This document shows, piece after piece, positions 8,466 to 16,765 of a stretch of DNA of 63,985 bases (position 1 is its first letter; each line of letters starts with the position of its first letter). The stretch is from Campylobacter concisus. Lineage in GTDB: Bacteria > Campylobacterota > Campylobacteria > Campylobacterales > Campylobacteraceae. The position numbers and the translations under genes were made by a program. The stretch lies in the NCBI RefSeq assembly GCF_002913745.1, contig NZ_PPCG01000021.1, positions 1 through 63,985 on the forward strand, in the 5' to 3' direction. Below the pieces are notes generated by a model. The model was given only the letters and a program-made list of their open reading frames with translations. It had not been told where the DNA came from and made no database searches.

Positions 8466-9067
8466 TAAGGGTTGGTTTTATTTTGATCAGGTAAAACAGC
8501 TTCGTTTAGCTTTTGTAAAAGGGTATTGAAATCAGCGTTATTTAGCACATCACCAAACTGGCTTCTGTATGTTTGAATGATGCTTACACCAACAATATCA
8601 AGATCGTAAATGAGCCAGCCACGCTCTTTTGCATCGTAAAATTTATAGATAAATTCATAGTTTTTGCCGTCATTTAGAAGCTCTGATGTGAGCCAATATC
8701 TATTTTTTTGAGGCTCATTCTCTCCAGTGATGTGGATCTGTTGGTCTTTGTAGCCTAAAAGTTTGTCGATATATGAGCTTTTTAGCTTTTGCTCAAATGC
8801 TGCGTCAAATTTAGCTTGCTCATCGGCACTTAGGCTGTTGTAGCGTTTGCCAAGGCTGATCTTTGCCATTTGTTTGTAGTCAAATAGTGGATCAAGCAGA
8901 GCAAAAATCTCTTTTGTCTTTGCATTGTTATCTAAATTTGTATTTTTTAAAATTTCAATCACCTTTGTTGTCTTTGCCTCTATCTCAGGCTTTATCTGCT
9001 CTTTTGAGAGGGCAAAAAGGCTAGTTGCTAAAAGTAAAATCGCCGCTATAATTTTTAAAATTTTCAT
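8465..9067 (-). CDS. mlaC: MlaC-family periplasmic phospholipid-binding protein
   Basis: The 200-aa protein has a cleavable signal peptide (MKILKIIAAILLLATSLFA) and the Ttg2D/MlaC domain: LLDPLFDYKQMAKISLGKRY near residue 60, FYDAKERGWLIYDLDIVGVS near 140, and SIIQTYRSQF near 160. MlaC ferries phospholipids across the periplasm between MlaA at the outer membrane and an inner-membrane transporter. Here the inner-membrane partner next door is an RND protein rather than the MlaFEDB ABC complex, which is not in the window. The gene lies 2 nt downstream of mlaA. Confidence 0.9.
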   Translation of the reverse strand: MKILKIIAAILLLATSLFALSKEQIKPEIEAKTTKVIEILKNTNLDNNAKTKEIFALLDPLFDYKQMAKISLGKRYNSLSADEQAKFDAAFEQKLKSSYIDKLLGYKDQQIHITGENEPQKNRYWLTSELLNDGKNYEFIYKFYDAKERGWLIYDLDIVGVSIIQTYRSQFGDVLNNADFNTLLQKLNEAVLPDQNKTNP

Positions 9068-9069
9068 AC

Positions 9070-9783
9070 TTACTCCTTGATAAGTTTATCGCGTCTTTGC
9101 TCGTAAGCATCGCGTAAAAATGGATATAGATCGATCGCATCTTTTCTTAGTTTTTCATAAGCAGTTGGATCTTGTGAAAAGCTATTAAACGCCCTATATG
9201 ACTTTATGCCAGCCGATAAAAGCATAGGATCAACGTAACTAATAGGATCAGCAAAATAGTCGCCAACTAAGCCGCCAGTATCTCTTAAATTTGATGGTCC
9301 AAGCAAAGGCCAAACGATGTGAAAGCCGCTTCCTAGCCCCCAGTAGCCAAGGGTTTGTCCAAAGTCCTCGTTGTGAGCCTTTAGATCATAGTATTTTGCC
9401 CCGTCTGTTAGCCCTCCAAAGCCAATTATTGTATTTGCCAAAAAGCGCAATGTCTCCTCGCCAGCGTTTTGAAATTTAAACTGAAGCAAGTTATTTACAA
9501 AACGCACTGGAAAAAGAAGGTTGTCAAAGAAATTTGCAACCATCGTTCTAGCCGTAGCTGGCACGACATAAGCGTAGCCTTTTGCCACTGGAGTTAGCAT
9601 ATTTATGTAGATAAAGTCATTTACGTTTGTCATCACTCTGTTATAGCCACTAAGCGGGTCAAAAACATCTTTTTTTGCTTCAAATTCAACGTCAAAACCA
9701 TCTTTTTCACTGTTTGCGTTCAGGTCAGCACTTGCACAGGCTAAAAGCAGGCTACAAAAGATAGCGAGCAAAAATTTCATCAT
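9070..9783 (-). CDS. mlaA: MlaA (VacJ) family outer-membrane lipoprotein
   Basis: The 237-aa product begins with a lipoprotein signal ending LLACAS (Cys16). The VacJ/MlaA core is clear: DPLSGYNRVMTNVNDFIY, a helix with NFFDNLLFPVRFVNNLLQ, GEETLRFLANTIIGFGGL, EDFGQTLGYWGLGSGFHIVW, and a GPSNLRDTGG...DPISYVD end. MlaA removes mislocalised phospholipids from the outer leaflet of the outer membrane. It leads the operon mlaA-mlaC-RND, with very short spacings throughout, and the promoter should lie in 9784-9880, divergent from modE. Confidence 0.92.
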   Translation of the reverse strand: MMKFLLAIFCSLLLACASADLNANSEKDGFDVEFEAKKDVFDPLSGYNRVMTNVNDFIYINMLTPVAKGYAYVVPATARTMVANFFDNLLFPVRFVNNLLQFKFQNAGEETLRFLANTIIGFGGLTDGAKYYDLKAHNEDFGQTLGYWGLGSGFHIVWPLLGPSNLRDTGGLVGDYFADPISYVDPMLLSAGIKSYRAFNSFSQDPTAYEKLRKDAIDLYPFLRDAYEQRRDKLIKE

Positions 9784-9882
9784 AAAACCTTAAAATTTAT
9801 TTATAAAAAACAGCTTGATTTTATCCTCTTGAAACTTTACAAGAAATTAAAGAAAATTTGTAATTTTAAGCTTGTGAATTAA

Positions 9883-9888
9883 TATAAT
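9883..9888 (+). promoter_or_regulatory. Likely -10 box for modE
   Basis: TATAAT lies 46 nt before the preferred modE start (TTG, 9935). It is embedded in an AT-rich stretch with overlapping TATA elements (9881-9920), where ModE autoregulation would be expected. Confidence 0.45.
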
Positions 9889-9934
9889 TAGATATACTTT
9901 GCAAATTATTATTATATATTTAGAGGTTAAAAAT

Positions 9935-10717
9935 TTGAAAGCAGATATAAATTTAGAGCTATTTCTAGGCGAAGATACGCAGGTTTTAGCAAAGCATATA
10001 GCGCTACTTAAGGCGATAAAAGAGACAAAAAGCATCACAAAAGCGGCTGAGGTTGTCGGCATATCATATAAAAACGCTTGGGACTGCTTAGATACGATAA
10101 ATAACAAAAGCAGCAAGCCTCTCATCATAAGAGCTGATGGCAACAAGAAAAATAGCGGCTCAGAGCTTAGCCCATACGCCAAAAAACTGATAAAAATTTA
10201 CGACGCCATCCTTGAGACGCAAAAGGACTTTTTACAAAAAATTTGCCAAAAGGTTGATTTTGAAGATGTTGATATCATAAATTTACAAAGAATGAGTATG
10301 AATTTAAGTGCGAGAAACCAGCTCTCATGCGAGATAGTTAGCATAAATAGAGGCGCTGTAAATTCTGAAATCATCGCAAAGCTAAGCAATGGCAACACGC
10401 TTGAAGCGACTATAACAGTTGAGAGCGAGAAAAATTTAGGCCTAAAAGTGGGTCAAAAAGTTGTTTTTATATTTAAAGCACCAGCAGTCATCCTTGCAAA
10501 AGATCTTGATATAAAAATAAGCACTAAAAATCAGCTAAAAGGTGAGGTCATCGAGGCAAAGATAGGCGTTGTAAATGCTGAGGTCACGCTAAAACTAAGT
10601 GATGAGCAAACTTTAACTGCTATCATCACAAAAGATAGCGCAATGGATATGCAAATAGGCGTTGGTGACACGCTTTTAGCAATAGTAAAATCATCTCAAA
10701 TCATAATAGGAGTATAA
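9935..10717 (+). CDS. modE: ModE-family molybdate-responsive regulator
   Basis: ModE represses molybdate uptake genes when molybdate binds. The N-terminal winged-helix (about residues 1-110) contains LLKAIKETKSITKAAEVVGISYKNAWDCLDTIN, the classic ModE helix-turn-helix; two TOBE/Mop domains follow (about 122-188 and 195-260) with SIN-RGAVNSEI and EAKIGVVNAEV motifs. I start it at the TTG at 9935, which has AGAGG 8 nt upstream; the longer frame from 9899 would begin almost at the predicted transcription start. It directly abuts modA and is first in modE-modA-mop-modC-modB. As I recall, C. jejuni ModE lacks the Mop part, so this one is the fuller type. Confidence 0.9.
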   Translation: MKADINLELFLGEDTQVLAKHIALLKAIKETKSITKAAEVVGISYKNAWDCLDTINNKSSKPLIIRADGNKKNSGSELSPYAKKLIKIYDAILETQKDFLQKICQKVDFEDVDIINLQRMSMNLSARNQLSCEIVSINRGAVNSEIIAKLSNGNTLEATITVESEKNLGLKVGQKVVFIFKAPAVILAKDLDIKISTKNQLKGEVIEAKIGVVNAEVTLKLSDEQTLTAIITKDSAMDMQIGVGDTLLAIVKSSQIIIGV

Positions 10718-11473
10718 ATGAAAAAGGTTTTTAAATTTCTATGTGTGGCAGCTCTACTTGCCATAAACGCACTTGGCGCAGAGGTAAATGTCTATGCCGC
10801 AGCAAACACGACTTACGCGTTTCCTGAGCTTATAAAAGAGTTTAACAAGCTTCACCCAGACGCCAAGATCAACCTAACTCTTGGCGCAAGCGGCGGTCTT
10901 GTTACGCAGATACAAAATTCAGCTCCAGCTGATATCTTCATGGCTGCTGATATGGGCTTTGCGCAAAAGGCCTATGACACAGGCTTTGCAGTTGCTGCAC
11001 CAAAAGTTTATGCGCAAGGCGCTGTAGCGATCTTTTCTATAAGAAACGTGGATTTTAAAAAGGGCATCGAAGTGGTTCGCGGCTTAAAAGCGATCTCGGT
11101 AGCAAACCCAGAGACCGCACCTTACGGCAAGGCTAGTATCGAGGCTCTTAAAAATGCAAAACTTTATGACGAAGTAGAGAAAAACATCGTCTATGCTCAA
11201 AAAATTTCTGAGACACTTTCTCAAGCACTAAGTGCTTCAGATGTTGGTTTTATCGCCGCTAGTGCATTGTTTGACAAAAAAATGGAAAAATACAAAGAGG
11301 GCACTAACTACATCTTCGTGCCTCAAGAGCTCTACACTCCGATCGATCAAGGCATCGTACTCTTAAAACATGCTGATGGTAACGCTGATGCGAAGGCATT
11401 TTATGAGTTTATCTTGGGCGAAAAGGCAAAAGAAATTTTCAAGAAATTTGGCTACAACGTCCCAGCTAAATGA
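10718..11473 (+). CDS. modA: Molybdate-binding periplasmic protein ModA
   Basis: The 251-aa protein has a signal peptide (cleavage likely after INALGA) and the ModA hallmarks: VYAAANTTYAFPELIKEF, NLTLGASGGLVTQIQNSAPADIFMAADM, VANPETAPYGKASIEAL, and SDVGFIAASALF. It captures molybdate (possibly tungstate) in the periplasm and delivers it to ModB-ModC. The ATG follows the modE stop codon directly, and the gene overlaps the next by 4 nt, indicating a polycistronic unit under ModE control. Confidence 0.93.
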   Translation: MKKVFKFLCVAALLAINALGAEVNVYAAANTTYAFPELIKEFNKLHPDAKINLTLGASGGLVTQIQNSAPADIFMAADMGFAQKAYDTGFAVAAPKVYAQGAVAIFSIRNVDFKKGIEVVRGLKAISVANPETAPYGKASIEALKNAKLYDEVEKNIVYAQKISETLSQALSASDVGFIAASALFDKKMEKYKEGTNYIFVPQELYTPIDQGIVLLKHADGNADAKAFYEFILGEKAKEIFKKFGYNVPAK

Positions 11474-11859
11474 TAAGAGCAAAGATCGTTCAAATTTCAT
11501 CCAAAGATGGCGTCAGCTTTTTTGAGCTTGAGTGCTTAAATTTAGGGACAAATTTATATATGCTAGCCTTAAACGAGGCTAGCAAATTTGCCCTAAATGA
11601 TGAGGTGAGCTTAAATTTCAAAAGCTCAGATGTCGTCCTATCAAAGCCTAGACTTGAGGCTAGTTCGCTTGAAAATGAGCTAAAATGCGAGGTCGCTAGC
11701 GTAACTCGCGGTGAAATTTTAAGCATCATTAGCCTAAAGCGTGAGCAGCTTTGCTTTGAGGCTATCATCTCAGATCACGCTCTAAAAGGGCTAAATTTAG
11801 CGGTAGGCGAGCAGGTATTTGCCTACGTTAAATCAACAAGTATCCACATAAGCGCTTAA
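11470..11859 (+). CDS. Mop-type tandem TOBE domain protein
   Basis: The 129-aa cytoplasmic protein consists of two Mop/TOBE repeats (about residues 1-60 and 66-128), recognisable by the SSKDGVSFFELECLNLG and VASVTRGEILSIISLK strands. Free-standing di-Mop proteins (ModG/Mop type) bind molybdate or tungstate oxyanions and buffer or store them. It is translationally coupled to modA (4-nt overlap) and lies 2 nt before modC. The second repeat resembles the TOBE repeats of the ModE encoded upstream. Confidence 0.8.
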   Translation: MIRAKIVQISSKDGVSFFELECLNLGTNLYMLALNEASKFALNDEVSLNFKSSDVVLSKPRLEASSLENELKCEVASVTRGEILSIISLKREQLCFEAIISDHALKGLNLAVGEQVFAYVKSTSIHISA

Positions 11860-11861
11860 AA

Positions 11862-12719
11862 ATGATAGAAATTTCATGCAAAAAAGAGCTAAATGGCGGT
11901 GGCGGTAAATTTATGCTTGAGGCTGAGCTTGCCTTTGAAAGTGGCGAGTTTGTCGCACTTTATGGAGCAAGTGGCGGAGGTAAAACGACGATTTTAAGGC
12001 TCATCGCTGGCTTTGAAGCCCCACAAAGTGGCGTGATAAAGGTTGGAGATAAGATATTTTTTGACGAAAAGACAAATTTAGCCCCGCAAAAGCGAAATAT
12101 CGGCTTTTTGTTTCAAGACTACGCCCTTTTTGAAAATATGAATGTCTTTAAAAATTTACTCTTTGCAAATAATGATGAAAATTTAGCAAACAAACTACTT
12201 GAAATTTGCGAGCTAAAGAGCCTAAAAAGCGCCAAGATAGGCGAACTTTCAGGCGGTCAAAAACAGCGCGTGGCACTTGCTCGTGCGGTGATGAGAAAGC
12301 CAGAAATTTTACTGCTTGATGAGCCACTAAGTGCCCTAGATAACGCCATGCGCGAGAAGCTGCAGGATTATTTACTAGCACTTCACGATGAATTTAAGAT
12401 GAGCGTTATTTTAGTAAGTCACGACATAGCTGAAATTTACAAGCTTTGCAGCAAGGTTTTCGTCCTTGAAAATGGCAAAATTTCAAGATCTGGCAGTGCG
12501 AGCGAGATATTTTTAAAAAGTGCAGGATCGCAGAAATTTGCATTTAACGCTAAGGTTTTGGAGATCAAAAAGCGTGACGCCATTTTTGTAGCAAGCGTGC
12601 TCATAAACCGCCAAATTTGTGAGGTCGTGCTAAGTAGCGCAGAAGCTAGTGGGCTAAGAGCTGGCGACACGGCCATAGTTAGCACAAAAGCCTTTGGCGT
12701 AAATTTGGTAAAAGCATGA
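11862..12719 (+). CDS. modC: Molybdate ABC transporter ATPase ModC
   Basis: The 285-aa ATPase energises molybdate import. Walker A GASGGGKTT is at residues 35-43, the Q-loop glutamine at 85 (LFQDYALF), the ABC signature LSGGQKQ near 130, Walker B ILLLDEP near 150, and the switch histidine in LVSHD near 187. The C-terminal 65 residues (FNAKVLEIKKRD...) form a single TOBE domain as in ModC. It overlaps modB by 4 nt. It is the only ABC ATPase in this window and could also serve the ATPase-less ModAB-like pair at 3885-5251. Confidence 0.93.
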   Translation: MIEISCKKELNGGGGKFMLEAELAFESGEFVALYGASGGGKTTILRLIAGFEAPQSGVIKVGDKIFFDEKTNLAPQKRNIGFLFQDYALFENMNVFKNLLFANNDENLANKLLEICELKSLKSAKIGELSGGQKQRVALARAVMRKPEILLLDEPLSALDNAMREKLQDYLLALHDEFKMSVILVSHDIAEIYKLCSKVFVLENGKISRSGSASEIFLKSAGSQKFAFNAKVLEIKKRDAIFVASVLINRQICEVVLSSAEASGLRAGDTAIVSTKAFGVNLVKA

Positions 12720-13393
12720 TGAGCGAGCTAGCAAATATTGATTACGAGCCGTTTCGGCTCTCGCTAAAACTCTCTTTTATCACGACATTTATACTATTTT
12801 TCTTCTGTGTAGCGCTGGCTTACTTTATGTCGCAAAAGAAATTCTTTGGCAAGGCATTTTTAGAGTCCATCATCTCGCTGCCTTTGGTGCTACCGCCAAG
12901 CGTTCTTGGCTTTTATCTGCTCATTTTTCTCTCGCCCTACTCTGCCTTTGGCAAATTTATCGAAGAGCTCTTTGGCGTGAGGCTAGTTTTTAACTTCACA
13001 GGCCTTGTTGTGGCAAGCTGCATCTACTCGCTGCCATTTATGTTTGGACCCATTTACGCTGGGTTAAATAGCCTAAAAAAGAGCCTTTTTGAGGCGAGCT
13101 ACAGTCTTGGAAAAAGCAAGCTTACGACCATTTTTAGGGTCATCTTGCCAAGCATCAGATCAAATTTACTAACCGCGATCGTTGTTAGTTTTGCTCATAC
13201 GATGGGCGAATTTGGCGTGGTTTTGATGATAGGTGGCAGCGTGGCTGGTGAGAGCAAGGTCGCTAGTATCGCGATATTTGAGGCGGTTGAGATGCTTGAC
13301 TATACCAAAGCTCACATCTACGCTCTTTTGATGCTAATAATCAGCTTTTTCGTCCTTTTTATCGTCTATTTTTTAAATTCAAAAAAAGCTTAA
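12716..13393 (+). CDS. modB: Molybdate ABC transporter permease ModB
   Basis: The 225-aa inner-membrane protein has five to six helices, the SLPLVLPPSVLGFYLL motif of molybdate permeases, and the EAA loop FEASYSLGKSKLTTI...HTMGEFGVVLMIGG that docks on ModC. It closes the modE-modA-mop-modC-modB operon; a 36-nt gap and a good ribosome site separate it from the redoxin gene downstream. Confidence 0.92.
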   Translation: MMSELANIDYEPFRLSLKLSFITTFILFFFCVALAYFMSQKKFFGKAFLESIISLPLVLPPSVLGFYLLIFLSPYSAFGKFIEELFGVRLVFNFTGLVVASCIYSLPFMFGPIYAGLNSLKKSLFEASYSLGKSKLTTIFRVILPSIRSNLLTAIVVSFAHTMGEFGVVLMIGGSVAGESKVASIAIFEAVEMLDYTKAHIYALLMLIISFFVLFIVYFLNSKKA

Positions 13394-13429
13394 AGATATA
13401 TAATAGATAAAATTTTTAAAGGACAAAAC

Positions 13430-13927
13430 ATGATAAAAGTGCCTACAAGCATCTATCTAAGGACTTTGGACGGCAAAGAATTTGACTTTTCTGCCTTTGC
13501 AAGGACCCACGACTGCGTGGTTTTTATCTATCCAAAGATAGGTGAGGACTTCGAGCTTTTAAGCGAGCAGCTACAAAAAACTGCGGGCATGAAGGGTTGC
13601 ACCAAGCAAGCGATAAACTACAAAAAACTTCTTAAAGAATTTAACGATCTTGGCTTTATGGTAGTAGCTATTGGCTCCCAAGATATCGCGGCTCAAAAGA
13701 AATTTGAAGAAGAGACCGCAACTGGCGTGATGTTTTTAAATGATAGCGAGTTTATGCTAGAGCGCGCGCTTGAATTGCCTGTATTTGCAGCTTCAAATGG
13801 GCATAAATTTTACTTTCGTCAAACACTTATCATAAAAGGTGGCAATATAAGGCGCGCATATATCGTTGATGAGCCTGAAAACGACGCTAAAAATATGCTG
13901 GAGAAGATAAAAAACGAAGACTATTAA
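13430..13927 (+). CDS. PrxQ/BCP-like redoxin with altered peroxidatic loop
   Basis: The 165-aa protein aligns by eye with bacterioferritin-comigratory-type peroxiredoxins: a VVFIYPK strand, then GCTKQAINYKKLLKEF with Cys57 at the peroxidatic position, and MVVAIGSQD. Two things are odd. About 15 residues are inserted between the YPK strand and the Cys loop, and the usual Thr/Ser three residues before the Cys (T-P-G-C in PrxQ) is replaced (MKGC). A thiol peroxidase role is therefore plausible but not assured. It precedes the methyltransferase gene by 9 nt. Confidence 0.65.
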   Translation: MIKVPTSIYLRTLDGKEFDFSAFARTHDCVVFIYPKIGEDFELLSEQLQKTAGMKGCTKQAINYKKLLKEFNDLGFMVVAIGSQDIAAQKKFEEETATGVMFLNDSEFMLERALELPVFAASNGHKFYFRQTLIIKGGNIRRAYIVDEPENDAKNMLEKIKNEDY

Positions 13928-13936
13928 GGATAGAAG

Positions 13937-15493
13937 ATGGACAAAAATAGCAAGATCGAAAAGTCTTATGACGAGCTAACTTACAAATCAGCAGCATTTG
14001 CGCAGTCATCGCCCTATAAACTAGAGGCTTGCGCCACACTTCTTGGCATCAATCCACCGCCTTGCAAAAACGCAAAAGTTTTGGAGATAGGGTGCAGTTT
14101 TGGTGGAAATTTGATCCCATTTGCCGTAAATAATGAGAACGCAAGAGTAGTTGGCATCGACCTTAGTGGCGAGCAAATAAGGCGTGGCAAAGAGATCGTA
14201 AAAGAGATAGGACTGCAAAATTTAGAGCTAATTCACGGCGATATCTGCGAGTTTAAAAGTGATGAGAAATTTGACTACATCATCGCTCACGGCGTCTTTA
14301 GCTGGGTACCTGACTTTGTAAAAGATGCTATTTTAAGGGTCGTAAGAGAAAATTTAAGCCAAAACGGCGTGGCGTTTATCTCTTACAATGTCTATCCCGG
14401 CTGGAAGATAAAAGATGTAGTGCGTGATCTTATGTTGCTTGCTGCAAAAGATAAAGATAGCACTGAAGAGCGGCTAAAAGCTGCTAAAGAGGCACTTTTA
14501 GTATATAAAGAGGTCTTACTAACAAAGCTTGGTGCAAACTATGAAGATAAAATACCTGTAAAGCTGCTACTTTATTGGATAGACATAGTGTTTGAAAAAG
14601 ATGATTTTTATATAGCACATGAGTTTTTAGAAGAGATAAACGATCCATTTTACTTTAAAGACTTTAACGCCATGCTAGCTAAAAACGATCTTGCCTATCT
14701 TTGCGAATATGGACTTGAAGACCTTTTTGTGCCAGATCTTGGCATAGAGCATGTAGATAATTACAAAGATAGCAAATTTAAAGATAGGATCGATCTAGAG
14801 CAGTTTTTAGATATAGTTAGCAACAAGGTCTTTAGGCAAAGTCTCATCGTGCATGCTAAAGCTTACGAAAGCGTGGCTAATAAGCAAATAGGACCAAGCG
14901 ATGTAAATAAAATTCACGTCGTGGCCGACTTTATAAAAAAAGATGATGGCTGGCATGATAAATTTTCTCTTATGCCTCAAGATATCTCTTGGCTTTGTGA
15001 GGTATTTTACGGGATGTATCCAGCAAGTATAAATCTCTCTCAAATTTTAGAGATTTTGCCAGAAGATAAGCTCATGGTTTATAGCGCTTTTGTAAGACTT
15101 TTAACTAACTCAGCAAGCGCAATGATCGTAAAAGATGAGCTAAAAGATATAGAATACGCTCCAAATCACTCAAGGCTAAAGGCAAATTTAACTGGTTATA
15201 TAAAGTATTTTTTAAACCACAAAGATAACGCCGACATCATCTTTGCAAACAAATTTGGTTTCTCAGAGCAGCTTAGTACGCTTGATTACTATATATTTTT
15301 GCTACTTGATGGTAAAAATACTTTAGAAGAAATAGCTGCTAAGAGTTTAAAATTTGTAAAAGAAAACAGCATAAAAATATCTGATAAAAATGGCAAAGAG
15401 CTTAAAAATGACAAACTAGTAGATCACTTAAAGGGCTACATCGTAGGCACAGCAAAGATAGCTAGCATGCTCTATCTGCTTGAGGAAATTTAA
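13937..15493 (+). CDS. SAM-dependent methyltransferase with regulatory domain
   Basis: The 518-aa protein has an N-terminal class I methyltransferase domain (about 1-170), with the SAM-binding motif VLEIGCSFGGNL near 45, an acidic VVGIDLSGEQI strand end, and FDYIIAHGVFSWVPD near 110. It is followed by a domain like the methyltransferase regulatory domain seen in protein lysine methyltransferases (about 215-300), then a helical C-terminal part including LDYYIFLLLDGKNTLEEIA. The substrate is unknown. A lipoprotein gene starts 1 nt after its stop codon, suggesting an operon with the redoxin upstream. Confidence 0.75.
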   Translation: MDKNSKIEKSYDELTYKSAAFAQSSPYKLEACATLLGINPPPCKNAKVLEIGCSFGGNLIPFAVNNENARVVGIDLSGEQIRRGKEIVKEIGLQNLELIHGDICEFKSDEKFDYIIAHGVFSWVPDFVKDAILRVVRENLSQNGVAFISYNVYPGWKIKDVVRDLMLLAAKDKDSTEERLKAAKEALLVYKEVLLTKLGANYEDKIPVKLLLYWIDIVFEKDDFYIAHEFLEEINDPFYFKDFNAMLAKNDLAYLCEYGLEDLFVPDLGIEHVDNYKDSKFKDRIDLEQFLDIVSNKVFRQSLIVHAKAYESVANKQIGPSDVNKIHVVADFIKKDDGWHDKFSLMPQDISWLCEVFYGMYPASINLSQILEILPEDKLMVYSAFVRLLTNSASAMIVKDELKDIEYAPNHSRLKANLTGYIKYFLNHKDNADIIFANKFGFSEQLSTLDYYIFLLLDGKNTLEEIAAKSLKFVKENSIKISDKNGKELKNDKLVDHLKGYIVGTAKIASMLYLLEEI

Positions 15494-15494
15494 A

Positions 15495-15959
15495 ATGAAA
15501 AGAATTCTTGCTCTTATATTTTGTATATTTCTAGCAGGTTGTGCTAGCAAGCCAAGCGTGAAAAATCTAAATCTTAAAAGCAGCCTAAACTACGGCGGCG
15601 AAGAGCTTGAAAAGATACTTGAGCAAGATGATGCAGTGGCGTTTAGCAGCAACTTGCGTGAGGGAGTTTTTATCTACATAAGTAACGCCAAAGTCGCAAA
15701 CTATCTTGGCGTAGTAAGAGCTGAGAGACACGCTAAATTTAACGTAAAAGATCTAGGCAAAAACGATTTTTTAATAAAAAGCGTAAATGATCTAACGCAA
15801 AGCTTTGATGCCAGTTTAGAGCGAGTTAGAGAGCTAAAATGTGGCACTTTAGTGATCAGACTAAAAGATAAATTTCAAGATTTAGAAGCGGCAGATAAAT
15901 TTTTAGAGCAAAACGAGAGCGCATTTTTAAAGATGAGTGGTGAGATAAGGTGCAAGTAG
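15495..15959 (+). CDS. Hypothetical lipoprotein
   Basis: The 154-aa product begins MKRILALIFCIFLAGCASK with a perfect lipobox (LAGC). I use the ATG at 15495 rather than the upstream TTG at 15480 because it places the signal peptide at the N-terminus. The mature region contains a FNVKDLGKNDFLIKSVNDLTQ segment and is mixed alpha/beta; no family is recognised. It converges on cysQ on the other strand with 2 nt between stop codons, leaving no room for a terminator hairpin between them. Confidence 0.65.
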   Translation: MKRILALIFCIFLAGCASKPSVKNLNLKSSLNYGGEELEKILEQDDAVAFSSNLREGVFIYISNAKVANYLGVVRAERHAKFNVKDLGKNDFLIKSVNDLTQSFDASLERVRELKCGTLVIRLKDKFQDLEAADKFLEQNESAFLKMSGEIRCK

Positions 15960-15961
15960 CC

Positions 15962-16765
15962 TTATCTACCCTGCTCTATCAGCCTAAAAACTTCATCTTC
16001 TAAGCTCAAAGTATTTTTACCAAAAGCTACGTAAAATGGGCTTTTTAGATCCGCTAGCTTGTAGCTTGGCTCGCATCTGTCACTAGCGTTTAAGACCTTG
16101 CCACCACTAAATTTCACTACCGCCTCGCCTGCGGCATTGTCCCAAAGATAGCTTGGACTAAATCTCACATATATCCCGCCAAGCTCGGCTAAACGGCAAA
16201 ATTTAATGGCAGATCCGATGCATTTTTGCTCTAAATTTAAACTATCTCTTACAAGTTCAACCTTCTTCGTCTCGCCTCTTCTGCTTGAAAAGATGAAGTT
16301 ATTTAAGCTTTTAGCTTTTTCATTTAGATCTTGCCTTTCTACGACCTCATCATTTGCGCCTAAAATTTCTTTAAAAGCGCCGTTTTCATCAGCGTAAAAA
16401 AGCTCTTTGCTAACCGGGATAAAAATGACGCCAAGCACCGGTCTAGCCTCTTTTATAAGCGCTATGCAAACGCAAAATTCGCCATTTCTAGCTATAAATT
16501 CTTTCGTACCATCAAGGGGATCAACTAGCCAAAACTCATCTTTATCACTCTCTTGCAAGATGCTCTCTTCAGAGCAAATTTTTATTCCACTTTTGCTTAG
16601 CTCTTTTAGTATCACCTCATTTGCCGCTAGATCAGCGCTAGTTAGCGGCGAGCTGTCATCTTTTAGGCAGACTTTAAGCGCCTGGCTATTAGATGAGTAA
16701 AATTTCATTATCTCACCCCCAGCGCTGATGGCTGCCTTGATGGCTAAATTTAAAAGCTCGCTCAT
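15962..16765 (-). CDS. cysQ: CysQ-type 3'(2'),5'-bisphosphate nucleotidase / inositol monophosphatase family
   Basis: I use the ATG at 16765 (MSELLNLAIKAA), which overlaps the gltA stop as ATGA; a longer frame would run back into gltA. The 267-aa protein has the Mg-dependent phosphatase motifs CSEES (near 68), WLVDPLDGTKEF (near 84-95) and a WDNAAGEAV C-terminal motif. CysQ removes PAP formed by sulfotransferases or in sulfate assimilation; some relatives act on inositol phosphates or fructose bisphosphate. The DPLDGTKEFI form favours CysQ. Confidence 0.85.
   Translation of the reverse strand: MSELLNLAIKAAISAGGEIMKFYSSNSQALKVCLKDDSSPLTSADLAANEVILKELSKSGIKICSEESILQESDKDEFWLVDPLDGTKEFIARNGEFCVCIALIKEARPVLGVIFIPVSKELFYADENGAFKEILGANDEVVERQDLNEKAKSLNNFIFSSRRGETKKVELVRDSLNLEQKCIGSAIKFCRLAELGGIYVRFSPSYLWDNAAGEAVVKFSGGKVLNASDRCEPSYKLADLKSPFYVAFGKNTLSLEDEVFRLIEQGR

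Noticed and set aside
9899-9934. Longer modE reading frame starting at 9899
   Set aside because: The predicted -10 box at 9883-9888 would put transcription at about the first codon, and the TTG at 9935 has a good ribosome site.
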